From NCBI GenBank assembly GCA_017552475.1, contig JAFZPY010000138.1, positions 1 to 45,458 on the forward strand: 45,458 bases of DNA. The letters are read 5' to 3'. The DNA is from Bacteroidales bacterium (GTDB taxonomy: Bacteria; Bacteroidota; Bacteroidia; Bacteroidales; UBA932). Shown one piece after another: positions 1-7,822 of this stretch (position 1 is the first letter of the stretch; the number at the start of each line of letters is the position of its first letter). The notes below the pieces were generated by a model that made no database searches, had not been told where the DNA came from, and saw only the letters and a list, made by a program, of their open reading frames with translations. The translations under genes were made by a program, and so were the position numbers.

Positions 1-1
1 C

Positions 2-166
2 GCATGGGATGCCGGTCGCTGTTCGCACAAGGTTTACCTGGGAGCATACAACCTGACCAACCGGCATAATCCGCTGTCGTTGATTTATGATATCGATGAG
101 CAGTGCTGGAAGCAGGTGTCGCTTCTGCCTGTGGTGCCGACAGTTAAGTATTCGGTAGCATTTTAG
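2..166 (+). CDS. Outer-membrane beta-barrel protein, C-terminal end (partial)
   Basis: The window opens inside a plus-strand gene whose last 54 codons are visible, ending at TAG 164-166. The visible residues alternate polar and hydrophobic side chains and finish in KYSVAF, with a terminal Phe. That is the beta-signal typical of TonB-dependent receptors and other Bacteroidetes outer-membrane barrels. The AYNLTNR stretch followed by a Trp-containing strand resembles the last two strands of TonB-dependent receptors. Nothing can be said about its ligand. It is followed directly by a terminator and is convergent with the fab block. Confidence 0.6.
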   Translation, partial: AWDAGRCSHKVYLGAYNLTNRHNPLSLIYDIDEQCWKQVSLLPVVPTVKYSVAF

Positions 167-196
167 AAAAAGCCGGCCCCGAGGGGTCGGCTTTTC
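167..196. terminator. Bidirectional intrinsic terminator
   Basis: A 9-bp stem (171-179 with 184-192, one G-T pair) has a CGAG loop. It is flanked by five A on the left and TTTT on the right, so it can end transcripts from both sides: the barrel gene (+) and fabZ (-). Confidence 0.85.
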
Positions 197-215
197 AGGT
201 GTATGTCGCAGACGA

Positions 216-629
216 TTAAACGAGTGCGAGAGTCAGGACGCCGCGGCAGCAGAGCTTGCCGTCGACACAGAGCTTGGCGGAGCAGATGAAGATACCGCCT
301 TTGTTTTCATCCATAGTGGCTGTGACCTCGCACAGGTCGCCGGGCTTTACCATGTTCTTGAATTTGACCTGGTCGATGCCGCGATATAATGTGGCATGAC
401 CCTGTATCTGGTCTTTGATGAGAATGGCACAGCTCTGTGCCATGATCTCGCAAAGGATTACTCCTGGAACCACGGGGTTGCCGGGGAAGTGACCGCGGGT
501 GAAGAATTCATCTTCTTTGATACGGTACTCTCCGTGTCCTTTGCCCTCCTCGTCTACCCAGGCCTTCTCTATGAGAAGCATCGGCTCGCGGTGAGGGAGG
601 TACTGTTTGATCTGTTCTTTGTCAAGCAT
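216..629 (-). CDS. fabZ: 3-hydroxyacyl-ACP dehydratase, FabZ-type
   Basis: This 137-residue hotdog-fold protein should dehydrate 3-hydroxyacyl-ACP to trans-2-enoyl-ACP in fatty-acid elongation in the cytoplasm. The family signature LPHREPMLLI is at residues 11-20. The active-site segment GHFPGNPVVPGV carries the catalytic His (about H47), and the Glu of CEIMAQ is about E61. The length is close to stand-alone FabZ proteins; many Bacteroidetes also carry a FabZ fused to LpxC, which this is not. It lies 45 bases downstream of fabF with no promoter match between them, so it is probably the last gene of a fabF-fabZ transcript ending at the terminator near 180. No ACP gene is present, so this may be an accessory set rather than the main elongation genes. 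Confidence 0.88.
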   Translation of the reverse strand: MLDKEQIKQYLPHREPMLLIEKAWVDEEGKGHGEYRIKEDEFFTRGHFPGNPVVPGVILCEIMAQSCAILIKDQIQGHATLYRGIDQVKFKNMVKPGDLCEVTATMDENKGGIFICSAKLCVDGKLCCRGVLTLALV

Positions 630-674
630 GTTTTATAGGTTTTAGTAGTTGTGTGTGACAAAACGCGGTGATGG

Positions 675-1937
675 TTAGTCACCGTAACGCCTGAATGCCA
701 CGCAAGCATCGTGCCCGCCAAAGCCGAGAGAGTCAGAAATACCCAAAGTGATATCACTTTTGACAGCGACATTGGGTGTGTAGTCCAGGTCGCATTCGGG
801 ATCCGGGGTGTCAAGGTTGATGGTGGGAGGGATGATGCCGTTCTTGAGTGCAAGTATCGTGGCAATCGCTTCAGCTGCGCCTGCGGCTCCGAACATATGG
901 CCGGTCATGGATTTGATCGAACTGATGTGGGCCTTGTAGGCGAAGTCGCCGAGGGCGATCTTGTATGCTGTCGTCTCGGCTACGTCGTTGAGGTGAGTGC
1001 CGGTGCCGTGGGCATTGATATAGAGATTATCCTTTGACTTGTCAAAGCCTGCCTCTTCAAGGGCGAGGGAGATACATTTGGCCTGTGTGGAGCCGTCCGG
1101 TCTCGGTGCGGTGGCATGGTAGGCGTCGCAAGTGTTGCCGTAGCCGACCATTTCACCGTAGATGTGGGCACCCCTGGCCTTTGCGTGCTCAAGCTCCTCG
1201 AGGATGAGGATGCCGGCGCCGTCGCCCATTACGAAGCCCTGGCGGTTCTTGTTGAAGGGGAGGGAGGCGTATTTGGGATCCTCGGCGCGGGAGAGAGCCT
1301 TGGCATTGGCGAATCCGGCGAGTCCGAGAGGGATGGTGGCGTTTTCGCAGCCGCCGGTGATGATGGCGTCGGCGTATCCGTGGCGGATGGCGCGGAATGC
1401 CTCACCGAGACAGTGTGATGAGGTGGCACATGCGGTCACGATGTCAAGGCAGGGACCCTGGGCATTGTGCTTGATGGCGATGTGACCGGCGGCGATGTTG
1501 GAGATCATCGTGGGGATGAAAAGGGGAGAGATCCACTGACCTGAAGGGTCTTCGATCATCTTGGCGGTCTCCCTGTACTGCACTTCAAAACCACCGATAC
1601 CGGAGCCTACATATACACCGAGCCTGAAGGGGTCGATGTTCTTGTCGTCGCCGTCGGTATGGAGACCAGAGTCTTCCATTGCCTGGTAGGCGGCTGCCAT
1701 GCCGTACTGTGTGAAGAGATCCTGTTTGCGGACAAAGGGCTTGTCCATGCCGTATTTTTCTGCGTCGAAATCCTTGATTTTGCCGGCGATCTTGACGGGC
1801 AGGTTGCCCGTGTCAAATTCTGTGATATAATCTATGCCGCATACTCCGTCGAGGAGGTTTTTCCAGAAAGTGGGAACGTCGTTTCCAACTGAGGATATGA
1901 CACCCATACCTGTGATAACAACTCTTTTATTGCTCAT
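675..1937 (-). CDS. fabF: 3-oxoacyl-ACP synthase II (FabF/KASII family)
   Basis: This condensing enzyme extends acyl-ACP with malonyl-ACP. I start it at the ATG at 1937 (420 aa, beginning MSNKRVVITG), where the family begins. The open frame continues upstream only through fabH coding sequence. The Cys-His-His triad is complete: C170 in VTACATSSH, H310 in NAHGTGT and H347 in KSMTGHMFGA, with Lys342 beside it. The glycine-rich GSGIGG loop and the C-terminal LGFGGHDA motif are also present. A TATCTTTG box lies 22 bases upstream of the start. The neighbours fabH and fabZ supply initiation and dehydration. A role in a specialised lipid or polyene cannot be excluded, because acpP is absent here. 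Confidence 0.92.
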   Translation of the reverse strand: MSNKRVVITGMGVISSVGNDVPTFWKNLLDGVCGIDYITEFDTGNLPVKIAGKIKDFDAEKYGMDKPFVRKQDLFTQYGMAAAYQAMEDSGLHTDGDDKNIDPFRLGVYVGSGIGGFEVQYRETAKMIEDPSGQWISPLFIPTMISNIAAGHIAIKHNAQGPCLDIVTACATSSHCLGEAFRAIRHGYADAIITGGCENATIPLGLAGFANAKALSRAEDPKYASLPFNKNRQGFVMGDGAGILILEELEHAKARGAHIYGEMVGYGNTCDAYHATAPRPDGSTQAKCISLALEEAGFDKSKDNLYINAHGTGTHLNDVAETTAYKIALGDFAYKAHISSIKSMTGHMFGAAGAAEAIATILALKNGIIPPTINLDTPDPECDLDYTPNVAVKSDITLGISDSLGFGGHDACVAFRRYGD

Positions 1938-1959
1938 GTCTGTTTTCAAAAAATTTCTA

Positions 1960-1967
1960 CAAAGATA
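1960..1967 (-). promoter_or_regulatory. Candidate -7 box of fabF promoter
   Basis: TATCTTTG on the minus strand matches the Bacteroidetes -7 consensus TAnnTTTG and lies 22 bases before the fabF ATG, in the 50-base gap after fabH. No TTTG -33 element is seen; the upstream stretch is A-rich. Confidence 0.55.
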
Positions 1968-1987
1968 CTTATTTTTTCCGGACTCCG

Positions 1988-2935
1988 TTACCACTCCATG
2001 ATGGCTGCTGCCGAGAGCAGACCGGCTCCGAATGCACTGAATACGATGATGTCGCCTTTCTTGAAACGTCCTTCGCGATTGAGCTCGTCCAGCAGGATCG
2101 GGCATGATGCGGAGGAGGAATTTCCATGGGTGGCGATGTTGGTGGGGAATTTTTCCTCAGGTACGCCGAGGCCGCTGCGGATGCCTTCTACGATGCGCAT
2201 GTTGGCCTGGTGGATGAGGAAGTGGTCTGCGTCCTCGATGGTGAGGCCGGTCTTTGCGAGAAGTTCATTGATGTCTCGGATTGACGTAGAAACGGCAAAT
2301 CTGAACACTTCGCGGCCTTTCATTTGAAGAGGTACGGAGTCTTCCTCCTTGGTGATAAAGGGTGTGGGCTCAAGGATGCGGTGCTCGTAGATCTTGTCGA
2401 TGGAGGGCTCGGCGTTGAGCTTGATCGCTTTCATGTTGTCACCCTTGGTAAATACGGCTGCGCCGGCTCCGTCTCCGAACAGCACGCAGGTGGCCCTGTC
2501 CTCCCATGAGGTCATGCGGGTGGGCTCCTCCGCGCAGACGATGAGGACGTTGTTGACCTTGCCGGCTTCAAAGTATGTCTGGGCTATGTCCATGGCATAT
2601 ATGAATCCGGGGCAGGCGCAGTTGATATCAATCATAGGGCAGGTCAGTCCAACCTGCTGGCCGATGATACAGCTGAGACCGGGGGTGATGTGCTCGCTGA
2701 TGACGTTGGAGCAGATAAAGAAGTCTATGTCCGAAGCCTGGAGGCCGGCGTCGGCAAGGGCCTTGCGGGCAGCCTCGGCACCGAGATCTTCCACTTTCTC
2801 GTCGGATATCACGTGCCTTGATCGGATGCCGGTGCGTGTGACAATCCACTCGTCGCTTGTGTCTAAGAATTTGGAGAGGTCATCGTTCGTGACCTGTTTG
2901 CGGGGAAGTGCGCTTCCCGTTCCGATTATTTTCAT
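1988..2935 (-). CDS. fabH: 3-oxoacyl-ACP synthase III (FabH)
   Basis: This enzyme should condense acetyl-CoA (or another acyl-CoA primer) with malonyl-ACP to start fatty-acid synthesis. I choose the ATG at 2935, giving 315 aa beginning MKIIGTGSALP, the family N-terminus. The longer open frame upstream has no similarity to the family. The triad is visible: C108 in NCACPGF, H242 in LIHQANMRI and N272 in THGNSSSAS. The DTSDEWI and RTGIRSRH signatures are intact. It has its own -7 box upstream and precedes fabF by 50 bases, in the order fabH-fabF-fabZ on the minus strand. Slightly short for FabH, but no domain is missing. Confidence 0.92.
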   Translation of the reverse strand: MKIIGTGSALPRKQVTNDDLSKFLDTSDEWIVTRTGIRSRHVISDEKVEDLGAEAARKALADAGLQASDIDFFICSNVISEHITPGLSCIIGQQVGLTCPMIDINCACPGFIYAMDIAQTYFEAGKVNNVLIVCAEEPTRMTSWEDRATCVLFGDGAGAAVFTKGDNMKAIKLNAEPSIDKIYEHRILEPTPFITKEEDSVPLQMKGREVFRFAVSTSIRDINELLAKTGLTIEDADHFLIHQANMRIVEGIRSGLGVPEEKFPTNIATHGNSSSASCPILLDELNREGRFKKGDIIVFSAFGAGLLSAAAIMEW

Positions 2936-2973
2936 ATTTGCTGCGTGTAATGAATTTTTCAAAAAAACCGTCG

Positions 2974-2981
2974 CAAAGATA
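2974..2981 (-). promoter_or_regulatory. Candidate -7 box of fabH promoter
   Basis: TATCTTTG on the minus strand, 38 bases before the fabH ATG, has the same sequence and sense as the fabF box. An A/T-rich stretch replaces a clear -33 TTTG. Confidence 0.55.
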
Positions 2982-3086
2982 GGATGATTTTTTTGATGGG
3001 TGAAAAATATGTGGCGAACTCCACGTGTGCGGGCGAAAGCGTGTGCGTATGTGGTGAAAGAGGTGTATATGGGGTGAATCATGCGA

Positions 3087-3117
3087 TTTGTGCAATGAGA
3101 AAAAATGATTATTTTTG
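3087..3117 (+). promoter_or_regulatory. Consensus Bacteroidetes promoter of the LytTR gene
   Basis: TTTG at 3087-3090, a spacer of exactly 19 bases, then TATTTTTG at 3110-3117. The -7 box ends only 7 bases before the ATG at 3125, which predicts an almost leaderless mRNA. Confidence 0.75.
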
Positions 3118-3124
3118 TGTGATA

Positions 3125-3997
3125 ATGACACTCAACGACAACAGATATGTACCGGACTATCTCCGGTCGAAGTATGAGCTCCTGGGGACCGTGACCTTCA
3201 CGGCTCTGGTGTCGATTGTGGTGTTGCTGTTGAGGATACCTTTTTCGCACAATGCGTGGTTCCGGCTGGGTAATTCCGTATTTTTCGTCTTCACTCTCCT
3301 GTTTGCTGCATTCTGCCTGCTGCTGATCATTTTCTCCCGGGCGGTGATGTACAGGACCAGGAAGGATTTCCGGATGAAATGGTGGGCTTATGTACTGTGG
3401 TGCGCCATAGAGGTGATTCTGTGCTGCGTGCTGTATACGATATTCACCATGACCATTGCCAAGCCGGAAAACTCGACCGCCCTCAAGATTTTCCTCAGTT
3501 CCATATCATACGGAATACTCTCCCTCGGCGTGCCCTACGCCATTTCAGCGATGTACTTTATCATTACGCATCAGGAAAAGACTATCCGTCTGATGAACCT
3601 GCGCAACATTCCTGACGGGACTCCGGCGGATTCCGCAGCATCTTCCTCCGCCGGGCTGCAGAAAATCACGCTGTTTGACAACAGCGGTTCGCTGAAACTC
3701 TCCGTGGACTCTCGCGACCTTTATTATATCGAGTCGGATGACAACTATATCAAGGTGTGGTATACCGATGCCTCCGGCGAATTGAAGATGTATATGCTCA
3801 GGTGCCGCCTGAAAACCGTAGAAGAGAGCTTCCTCGGCAGCGACCTCGTCCGCTGCCATCGCAAGTTCATAGTCAACATGGCCAAGGTCAAGGTGATTCG
3901 CAAGGAGCGCGACGGCTATGTGCTTGACCTTGACTCCGATAAAATCGAACCCATACCAGTCACCCGCACATACGCGGAAAATGTTCTCGGAAAATAG
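3125..3997 (+). CDS. Membrane-anchored LytTR-family DNA-binding regulator
   Basis: This 290-residue protein is predicted to sit in the inner membrane and bind DNA on the cytoplasmic side. The N-terminal half holds four hydrophobic helices (about residues 20-42, 50-75, 88-112 and 122-150). A short linker follows, then a C-terminal LytTR domain (about 190-290). The LytTR hallmarks are LYYIESDDNYIKVWY, the RCRLKTVEE segment and LVRCHRKFIVNM. No receiver domain is present, so any signal would be sensed by the membrane part or by a partner. I start at the ATG at 3125 because the consensus promoter ends just before it and upstream in-frame codons would lie inside the promoter. The stop codon directly touches that of the convergent DUF4293 gene. 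The target is unknown. Confidence 0.85.
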   Translation: MTLNDNRYVPDYLRSKYELLGTVTFTALVSIVVLLLRIPFSHNAWFRLGNSVFFVFTLLFAAFCLLLIIFSRAVMYRTRKDFRMKWWAYVLWCAIEVILCCVLYTIFTMTIAKPENSTALKIFLSSISYGILSLGVPYAISAMYFIITHQEKTIRLMNLRNIPDGTPADSAASSSAGLQKITLFDNSGSLKLSVDSRDLYYIESDDNYIKVWYTDASGELKMYMLRCRLKTVEESFLGSDLVRCHRKFIVNMAKVKVIRKERDGYVLDLDSDKIEPIPVTRTYAENVLGK

Positions 3998-4438
3998 TTA
4001 TTTCTTCCTGCTCCTCCTCCGCCTGTCACGAAGTCTCGTGGCGCTCTCCACTACCAGCTGGTCCTGCAATGCACCTCTCGCTCCGAGCGCATTGAATATT
4101 GCGACTATGAGGGGCAATATGACCGTCCATCTGAATACGACCTCGTCCGGAGCCGAGAAATACATGTATCCCAGCCATATTTGTACGCCAAGTGCGACGA
4201 GAGCGCAGATGGTCGCAACTCTCATCTGGAGTATACGGACCTTGAATGAGACCAGCGCGAGCAGCTCGCCGAGTCCGAGGATAATAAGCAGGATGATGAA
4301 ATATGGCCTGGCCAGATCTGCGTAGCGGATATACTGGATGCCGTCGGACGCGGTGGCCGTAGCTGCGTCACCGAAAATCAGGATGGCTGTAACAAGCGCT
4401 GCCAGCGCGAGATATAATGTCTGTGCTCTTTGCCACAT
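3998..4438 (-). CDS. DUF4293 family integral membrane protein
   Basis: This 146-residue protein has four predicted membrane helices and a very basic tail ending RDRRRRSRKK, which should stay in the cytoplasm. The opening MWQRAQTLYLALAA is typical of DUF4293, a Bacteroidetes family of unknown function; I recognise the family from this start and the four-helix layout. Its stop codon (3998-4000) abuts the stop of the convergent LytTR gene without a single spacer base. It has its own TATTTTTG box upstream. No function is proposed. Confidence 0.8.
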   Translation of the reverse strand: MWQRAQTLYLALAALVTAILIFGDAATATASDGIQYIRYADLARPYFIILLIILGLGELLALVSFKVRILQMRVATICALVALGVQIWLGYMYFSAPDEVVFRWTVILPLIVAIFNALGARGALQDQLVVESATRLRDRRRRSRKK

Positions 4439-4469
4439 AAAAATGATGCCGTTTCAAATTTGTTTGCGC

Positions 4470-4477
4470 AAAAATAG
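4470..4477 (-). promoter_or_regulatory. Candidate -7 box of the DUF4293 gene
   Basis: TATTTTTG on the minus strand, 31 bases before the ATG. No clear -33 TTTG is seen. It is divergent from the phosphorylase box at 4499-4506. Confidence 0.5.
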
Positions 4478-4498
4478 GAAATAATACTCATATAACCT

Positions 4499-4506
4499 AT
4501 ATTTGC
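4499..4506 (+). promoter_or_regulatory. Candidate -7 box of the nucleoside phosphorylase gene
   Basis: TATATTTG on the plus strand, 32 bases before the ATG at 4539, matches TAnnTTTG. No -33 TTTG at the expected distance. Confidence 0.5.
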
Positions 4507-4538
4507 TTCTTTCAACGTTCATTTAAACCCAACATATC

Positions 4539-5411
4539 ATGAGAATACCAGAATCAGAACTGATAATAAATTCCGACGGATCCGTATTCCACATCCACCT
4601 CAGGCCCGAGGAGCTTGCGGACAATGTAATCATGTGCGGCGATCCCGGCCGCGTGGACATGATGGCTGAATATCTGGAGGAAATAGAATTCCGTCACCAG
4701 TCACGCGAGTTCGTTTCCGTCACCGGAAAATACAACGGCAGGCGCATAACCCTGCTTTCCCACGGTATTGGACCTGACAATATCGATATCGTCATGACAG
4801 AACTTGATGCCCTCGCAAATGTGGACTTCGAGACACGCGAGGTGAAACCCGAACATCGCACACTGAATATTCTCCGTATCGGTACATCAGGTGCGCTTCA
4901 TGCTGATATTCCTCTTGGTTCATTCATCCTTTCGCACATGTCCGTCGGCTTTGACGGCGTGATGAACTGGTATGGCGGCAGGGAGAAGATCACTGACCTG
5001 GAAGTTGAGAACAACTTCATGAAGCACATGAACTGGGATAAAAACCTTCCCACTCCGTATTTCGTAAAGGCCGGCAAGAAGATTATCGACAAGTTCGAAG
5101 ACTGTACCGTGAAAGGCGTGACTATCTCGGCGCCCGGCTTCTATGGCCCTCAGGGACGCGTCGTCCGTATGCCTCTTGCCATGCCGGATATGCTTGAGAA
5201 TATCGAATCATTCCGCTTTGGAGATTATCGCATCACTAATTTTGAGATGGAAAGCGCACCGCTCGCCGGTTTTGCCGCCCATCTCGGGCATAACGCCGCG
5301 ACCGTATGCTGCGCTATCGCAAACCGTTATTTGAAGAGTTCAAATCCTGATTACAAGCCGCAGATCCGCAAGCTTGTAGAGTTGTCCCTGCAAAGAATGT
5401 CGGAACTTTAA
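4539..5411 (+). CDS. Nucleoside phosphorylase, uridine phosphorylase-like
   Basis: This 290-residue cytoplasmic enzyme of the PNP/UDP family should split a nucleoside with phosphate into base and ribose-1-phosphate, for salvage. The phosphate-binding segment CGDPGRV is near residues 33-39. The second phosphate/ribose segment RIGTSGAL is near 109-116, and the ribose-binding [11 protein letters not shown] lies near 233-243. Overall it resembles the uridine phosphorylase branch more than purine phosphorylases, but base specificity cannot be settled by eye. Its stop codon overlaps that of convergent uvrB by four bases (TTAA). No metabolic partner is adjacent. Confidence 0.85.
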   Translation: MRIPESELIINSDGSVFHIHLRPEELADNVIMCGDPGRVDMMAEYLEEIEFRHQSREFVSVTGKYNGRRITLLSHGIGPDNIDIVMTELDALANVDFETREVKPEHRTLNILRIGTSGALHADIPLGSFILSHMSVGFDGVMNWYGGREKITDLEVENNFMKHMNWDKNLPTPYFVKAGKKIIDKFEDCTVKGVTISAPGFYGPQGRVVRMPLAMPDMLENIESFRFGDYRITNFEMESAPLAGFAAHLGHNAATVCCAIANRYLKSSNPDYKPQIRKLVELSLQRMSEL

Positions 5412-7624
5412 TCCTTCCAGACTTTCAGATATTGCTCAAGAGCCCACATCTCGTCACGATAACGGGCGGCAGCAGTAAAGTCGAGGTCAGACGCCGCTTT
5501 AAGCATCTTGCGTTTGGCCTCGGCTGCTGTTTTCTCCACCTGCTCGCGGGACATGGACCGGATGACGGGATCCTGAAGAACGGCGGCGAGGTCGGCCTGA
5601 AGGTAGCCGTCGACGTAGGCTGAGTTCGTGGGCCTTTTGGCGTCGTGCCCGAGGCCGACGGATACCGTTCCGCGTCCGAGGTCGGACGGATTGGGGACGT
5701 ATGTGGGGTGCGATACGGAGTCTTCGGCGCTGACATGTCCGGTGACGGAGTTGCGCAGCCGGGGGTTGAGCGGTTTGGAGTCTTCCATGAGGAAGCCTGA
5801 GATGTGTGTGGTGTCTTCTTTTGAATTGACAAGTTCCGTGATGAGGGGATTGGAACGGACCTTGACCTGTTTGGGGGTGATGCCGTGGAGTTTGTTGTAT
5901 TCCTGCTGCTTGGAGCGGCGGCGGTCGGTCTCGTAGATGGTTTCCTGCATGGACTGGGTGATGGTGTCGGCATACATGATGACGAGGCCGTTGACATTGC
6001 GCGCAGCTCGTCCGGCTGTCTGGGTGAGGGCCCTGGTGGAGCGAAGGAAGCCTTCTTTGTCGGCGTCGAGGATGGCGACAAGAGAGACGGTGGGGATGTC
6101 GAGACCCTCGCGGAGGAGGTTTACGCCCACGAGGACGTCGAACAGGCCGTTCTTGAAGTCTTCGATGATTTCGACGCGCTCGGCCGTGTCCACGTCGGAG
6201 TGGATGTAGCGTGCACGGACGCCCATTTTCTGGAAGTAGGAGTCCAGCTCTTCGGCCATTCGTTTGGTGAGTGTCGTGACGAGTACGCGCTCGTCCGCCT
6301 CGGCGCGCTTGCGGATCTCCTCCATGAGGTCGTCGACCTGCCCTTCGGTAGGTCGGACCTCGATGGGAGGGTCCAGCAAGCCGGTAGGGCGGACGATTTG
6401 CTCCACGACGAGCCCTCCGGATTTCTCCAGCTCGTATTCTGAGGGGGTGGCGCTGACATAGACCGTCTGGCCGGTGACTGACTCGAATTCATCGAAGGTG
6501 AGGGGACGGTTGTCTGCTGCGGCCGGGAGGCGGAAACCATATTGGACAAGTGTCTCTTTGCGGGAGTGGTCGCCTCCGAACATGGCCCTGATCTGGGGCA
6601 GGGTGACATGGCTCTCGTCAATGAATGTGATGAAATCGTCGGGGAAATAATCAATGAGGGTGAAGGGGCGCTGCCCGGGCTTGCGACCGTCGAAGTAGCG
6701 CGAGTAGTTCTCCACACCGGGGCAGTAGCCCATCTCCTTGATCATCTCGATATCGTATTCTACGCGTTGTTTGAGCCGTTTGGCCTCAAGCCCCTTGCCG
6801 ATGGACTCGAAGTATTCGACCTGTGCTACGAGATCGTCCTGTATCTGGCTGACTGCCATGGCTCCCTTTTCTTTGGAAGTGACAAAGTTCTTGGCGGGGT
6901 AGAGCAGGATTTCGTCAAGCCGGTCGAATGTTGCCCCGGTGACGGGGTCGATGAGCGAGATGGCGTCCACTTCGTCGCCGAAGAACTCGATGCGGGCTGC
7001 ATAGTCGGCTCCTCCGAGGAAGATGTCGATCGTATCCCCCCGCACGCGGAAAGAACCGCGCTTGAAGTCTGTCTCGGTCCTGTAGTAGAGGGCGTCGACT
7101 ATCTTGTACAGGAGTCTTGTCATCGACATCTGCTCTCCCTTGGTCACCTTGACTGTCTGGTCATGGAAGTCGTCGGGATTGCCGATGCCATAGAGGCAGG
7201 AAACGCTGGAGATGACGATGACATCCCGGCGGCCGGACATCAGGGCGGAAGCGGCACTGACACGAAGCTCGTCGATCTTGTCATTGATACTCAGGTCTTT
7301 CTCAATGTATGTGTCCGTAGTGGGGATGTAGGCCTCGGGCTGGTAGTAGTCGTAGTAGGAGACAAAGTATTCGACCGCGTTGTTGGGGAAGAATGCCTTG
7401 AATTCGCCGTACAGCTGCGCTGCAAGCGTCTTGTTGTGGCTTAGAATGAGCGCGGGGCGCTGCAGGTTCTGGATTACGTTGGCCATGGTGAAGGTCTTGC
7501 CGGACCCCGTCACACCCAAAAGTGTCACGTCCCGGACGCCCTCCCTGAGTGCGTTTGTGAGGCCTCGGATGGCTTCCGGCTGGTCTCCGGAGGGGGGGAA
7601 AGGGGATTGTATGGTGAACTTCAT
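5408..7624 (-). CDS. uvrB: Excinuclease ABC subunit UvrB
   Basis: UvrB is the damage-verifying helicase of nucleotide excision repair and works with UvrA and UvrC. The 738-residue protein has Walker A GVTGSGKT (37-44), the beta-hairpin [22 protein letters not shown] in the helicase core, LREGLDIP and the QTAGRAARN motif. A C-terminal UVR motif is present ([20 protein letters not shown]). I start at [11 protein letters not shown], the family N-terminus, rather than eight codons upstream where the frame begins. The linker between the helicase core and the UVR motif is roughly 100 residues and looks longer than usual. It shares four bases with the convergent phosphorylase stop. uvrA and uvrC are not in the window. 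Confidence 0.97.
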   Translation of the reverse strand: MKFTIQSPFPPSGDQPEAIRGLTNALREGVRDVTLLGVTGSGKTFTMANVIQNLQRPALILSHNKTLAAQLYGEFKAFFPNNAVEYFVSYYDYYQPEAYIPTTDTYIEKDLSINDKIDELRVSAASALMSGRRDVIVISSVSCLYGIGNPDDFHDQTVKVTKGEQMSMTRLLYKIVDALYYRTETDFKRGSFRVRGDTIDIFLGGADYAARIEFFGDEVDAISLIDPVTGATFDRLDEILLYPAKNFVTSKEKGAMAVSQIQDDLVAQVEYFESIGKGLEAKRLKQRVEYDIEMIKEMGYCPGVENYSRYFDGRKPGQRPFTLIDYFPDDFITFIDESHVTLPQIRAMFGGDHSRKETLVQYGFRLPAAADNRPLTFDEFESVTGQTVYVSATPSEYELEKSGGLVVEQIVRPTGLLDPPIEVRPTEGQVDDLMEEIRKRAEADERVLVTTLTKRMAEELDSYFQKMGVRARYIHSDVDTAERVEIIEDFKNGLFDVLVGVNLLREGLDIPTVSLVAILDADKEGFLRSTRALTQTAGRAARNVNGLVIMYADTITQSMQETIYETDRRRSKQQEYNKLHGITPKQVKVRSNPLITELVNSKEDTTHISGFLMEDSKPLNPRLRNSVTGHVSAEDSVSHPTYVPNPSDLGRGTVSVGLGHDAKRPTNSAYVDGYLQADLAAVLQDPVIRSMSREQVEKTAAEAKRKMLKAASDLDFTAAARYRDEMWALEQYLKVWKD

Positions 7625-7645
7625 GATTCGTCTGTTTTTGTATTG

Positions 7646-7653
7646 CAAATGTA
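7646..7653 (-). promoter_or_regulatory. Candidate -7 box of uvrB promoter
   Basis: TACATTTG on the minus strand, 21 bases before the chosen uvrB ATG. A partial -33 (ATTG, 7674-7677) lies 20 bases further upstream. Confidence 0.5.
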
Positions 7654-7703
7654 ATAAACTTTGGCTTCTGGCACAATTGATACCATAATTTGCAGTGAAA
7701 TAA

Positions 7704-7734
7704 TTTGTAATGTTAAAAAAATTAACTAATTTTG
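7704..7734 (+). promoter_or_regulatory. Consensus promoter of the OmpA-like gene
   Basis: TTTG at 7704-7707, exactly 19 bases, then TAATTTTG at 7727-7734. Transcription should start near 7738, giving an A/T-rich leader of about 85 bases before the ATG at 7823. Confidence 0.75.
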
Positions 7735-7822
7735 CGATAAATATGTGGTCGAAAATCGGCTGCGTAAAAAAGGTAAACTACTATAATACATGAAGTATCA
7801 GTTTAAATCTTTTTTATAAATT

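Noticed and set aside
216..2935. Aryl-polyene or flexirubin-type biosynthetic cluster
   Set aside because: fabH, fabF and fabZ alone, with no ACP, acyltransferase, ammonia-lyase or reductase genes, do not support a pigment cluster.
3125..4438. LytTR regulator and DUF4293 as a sensor pair
   Set aside because: The genes are convergent with separate promoters; only their stop codons touch, which is not evidence of joint function.
7743..7819. Two chained short upstream frames (16 and 9 codons, overlapping at ATGA) in the OmpA-like leader
   Set aside because: They are very short, have none of the codon bias of the gene below, and need conservation evidence that I cannot obtain; chance is a sufficient explanation.
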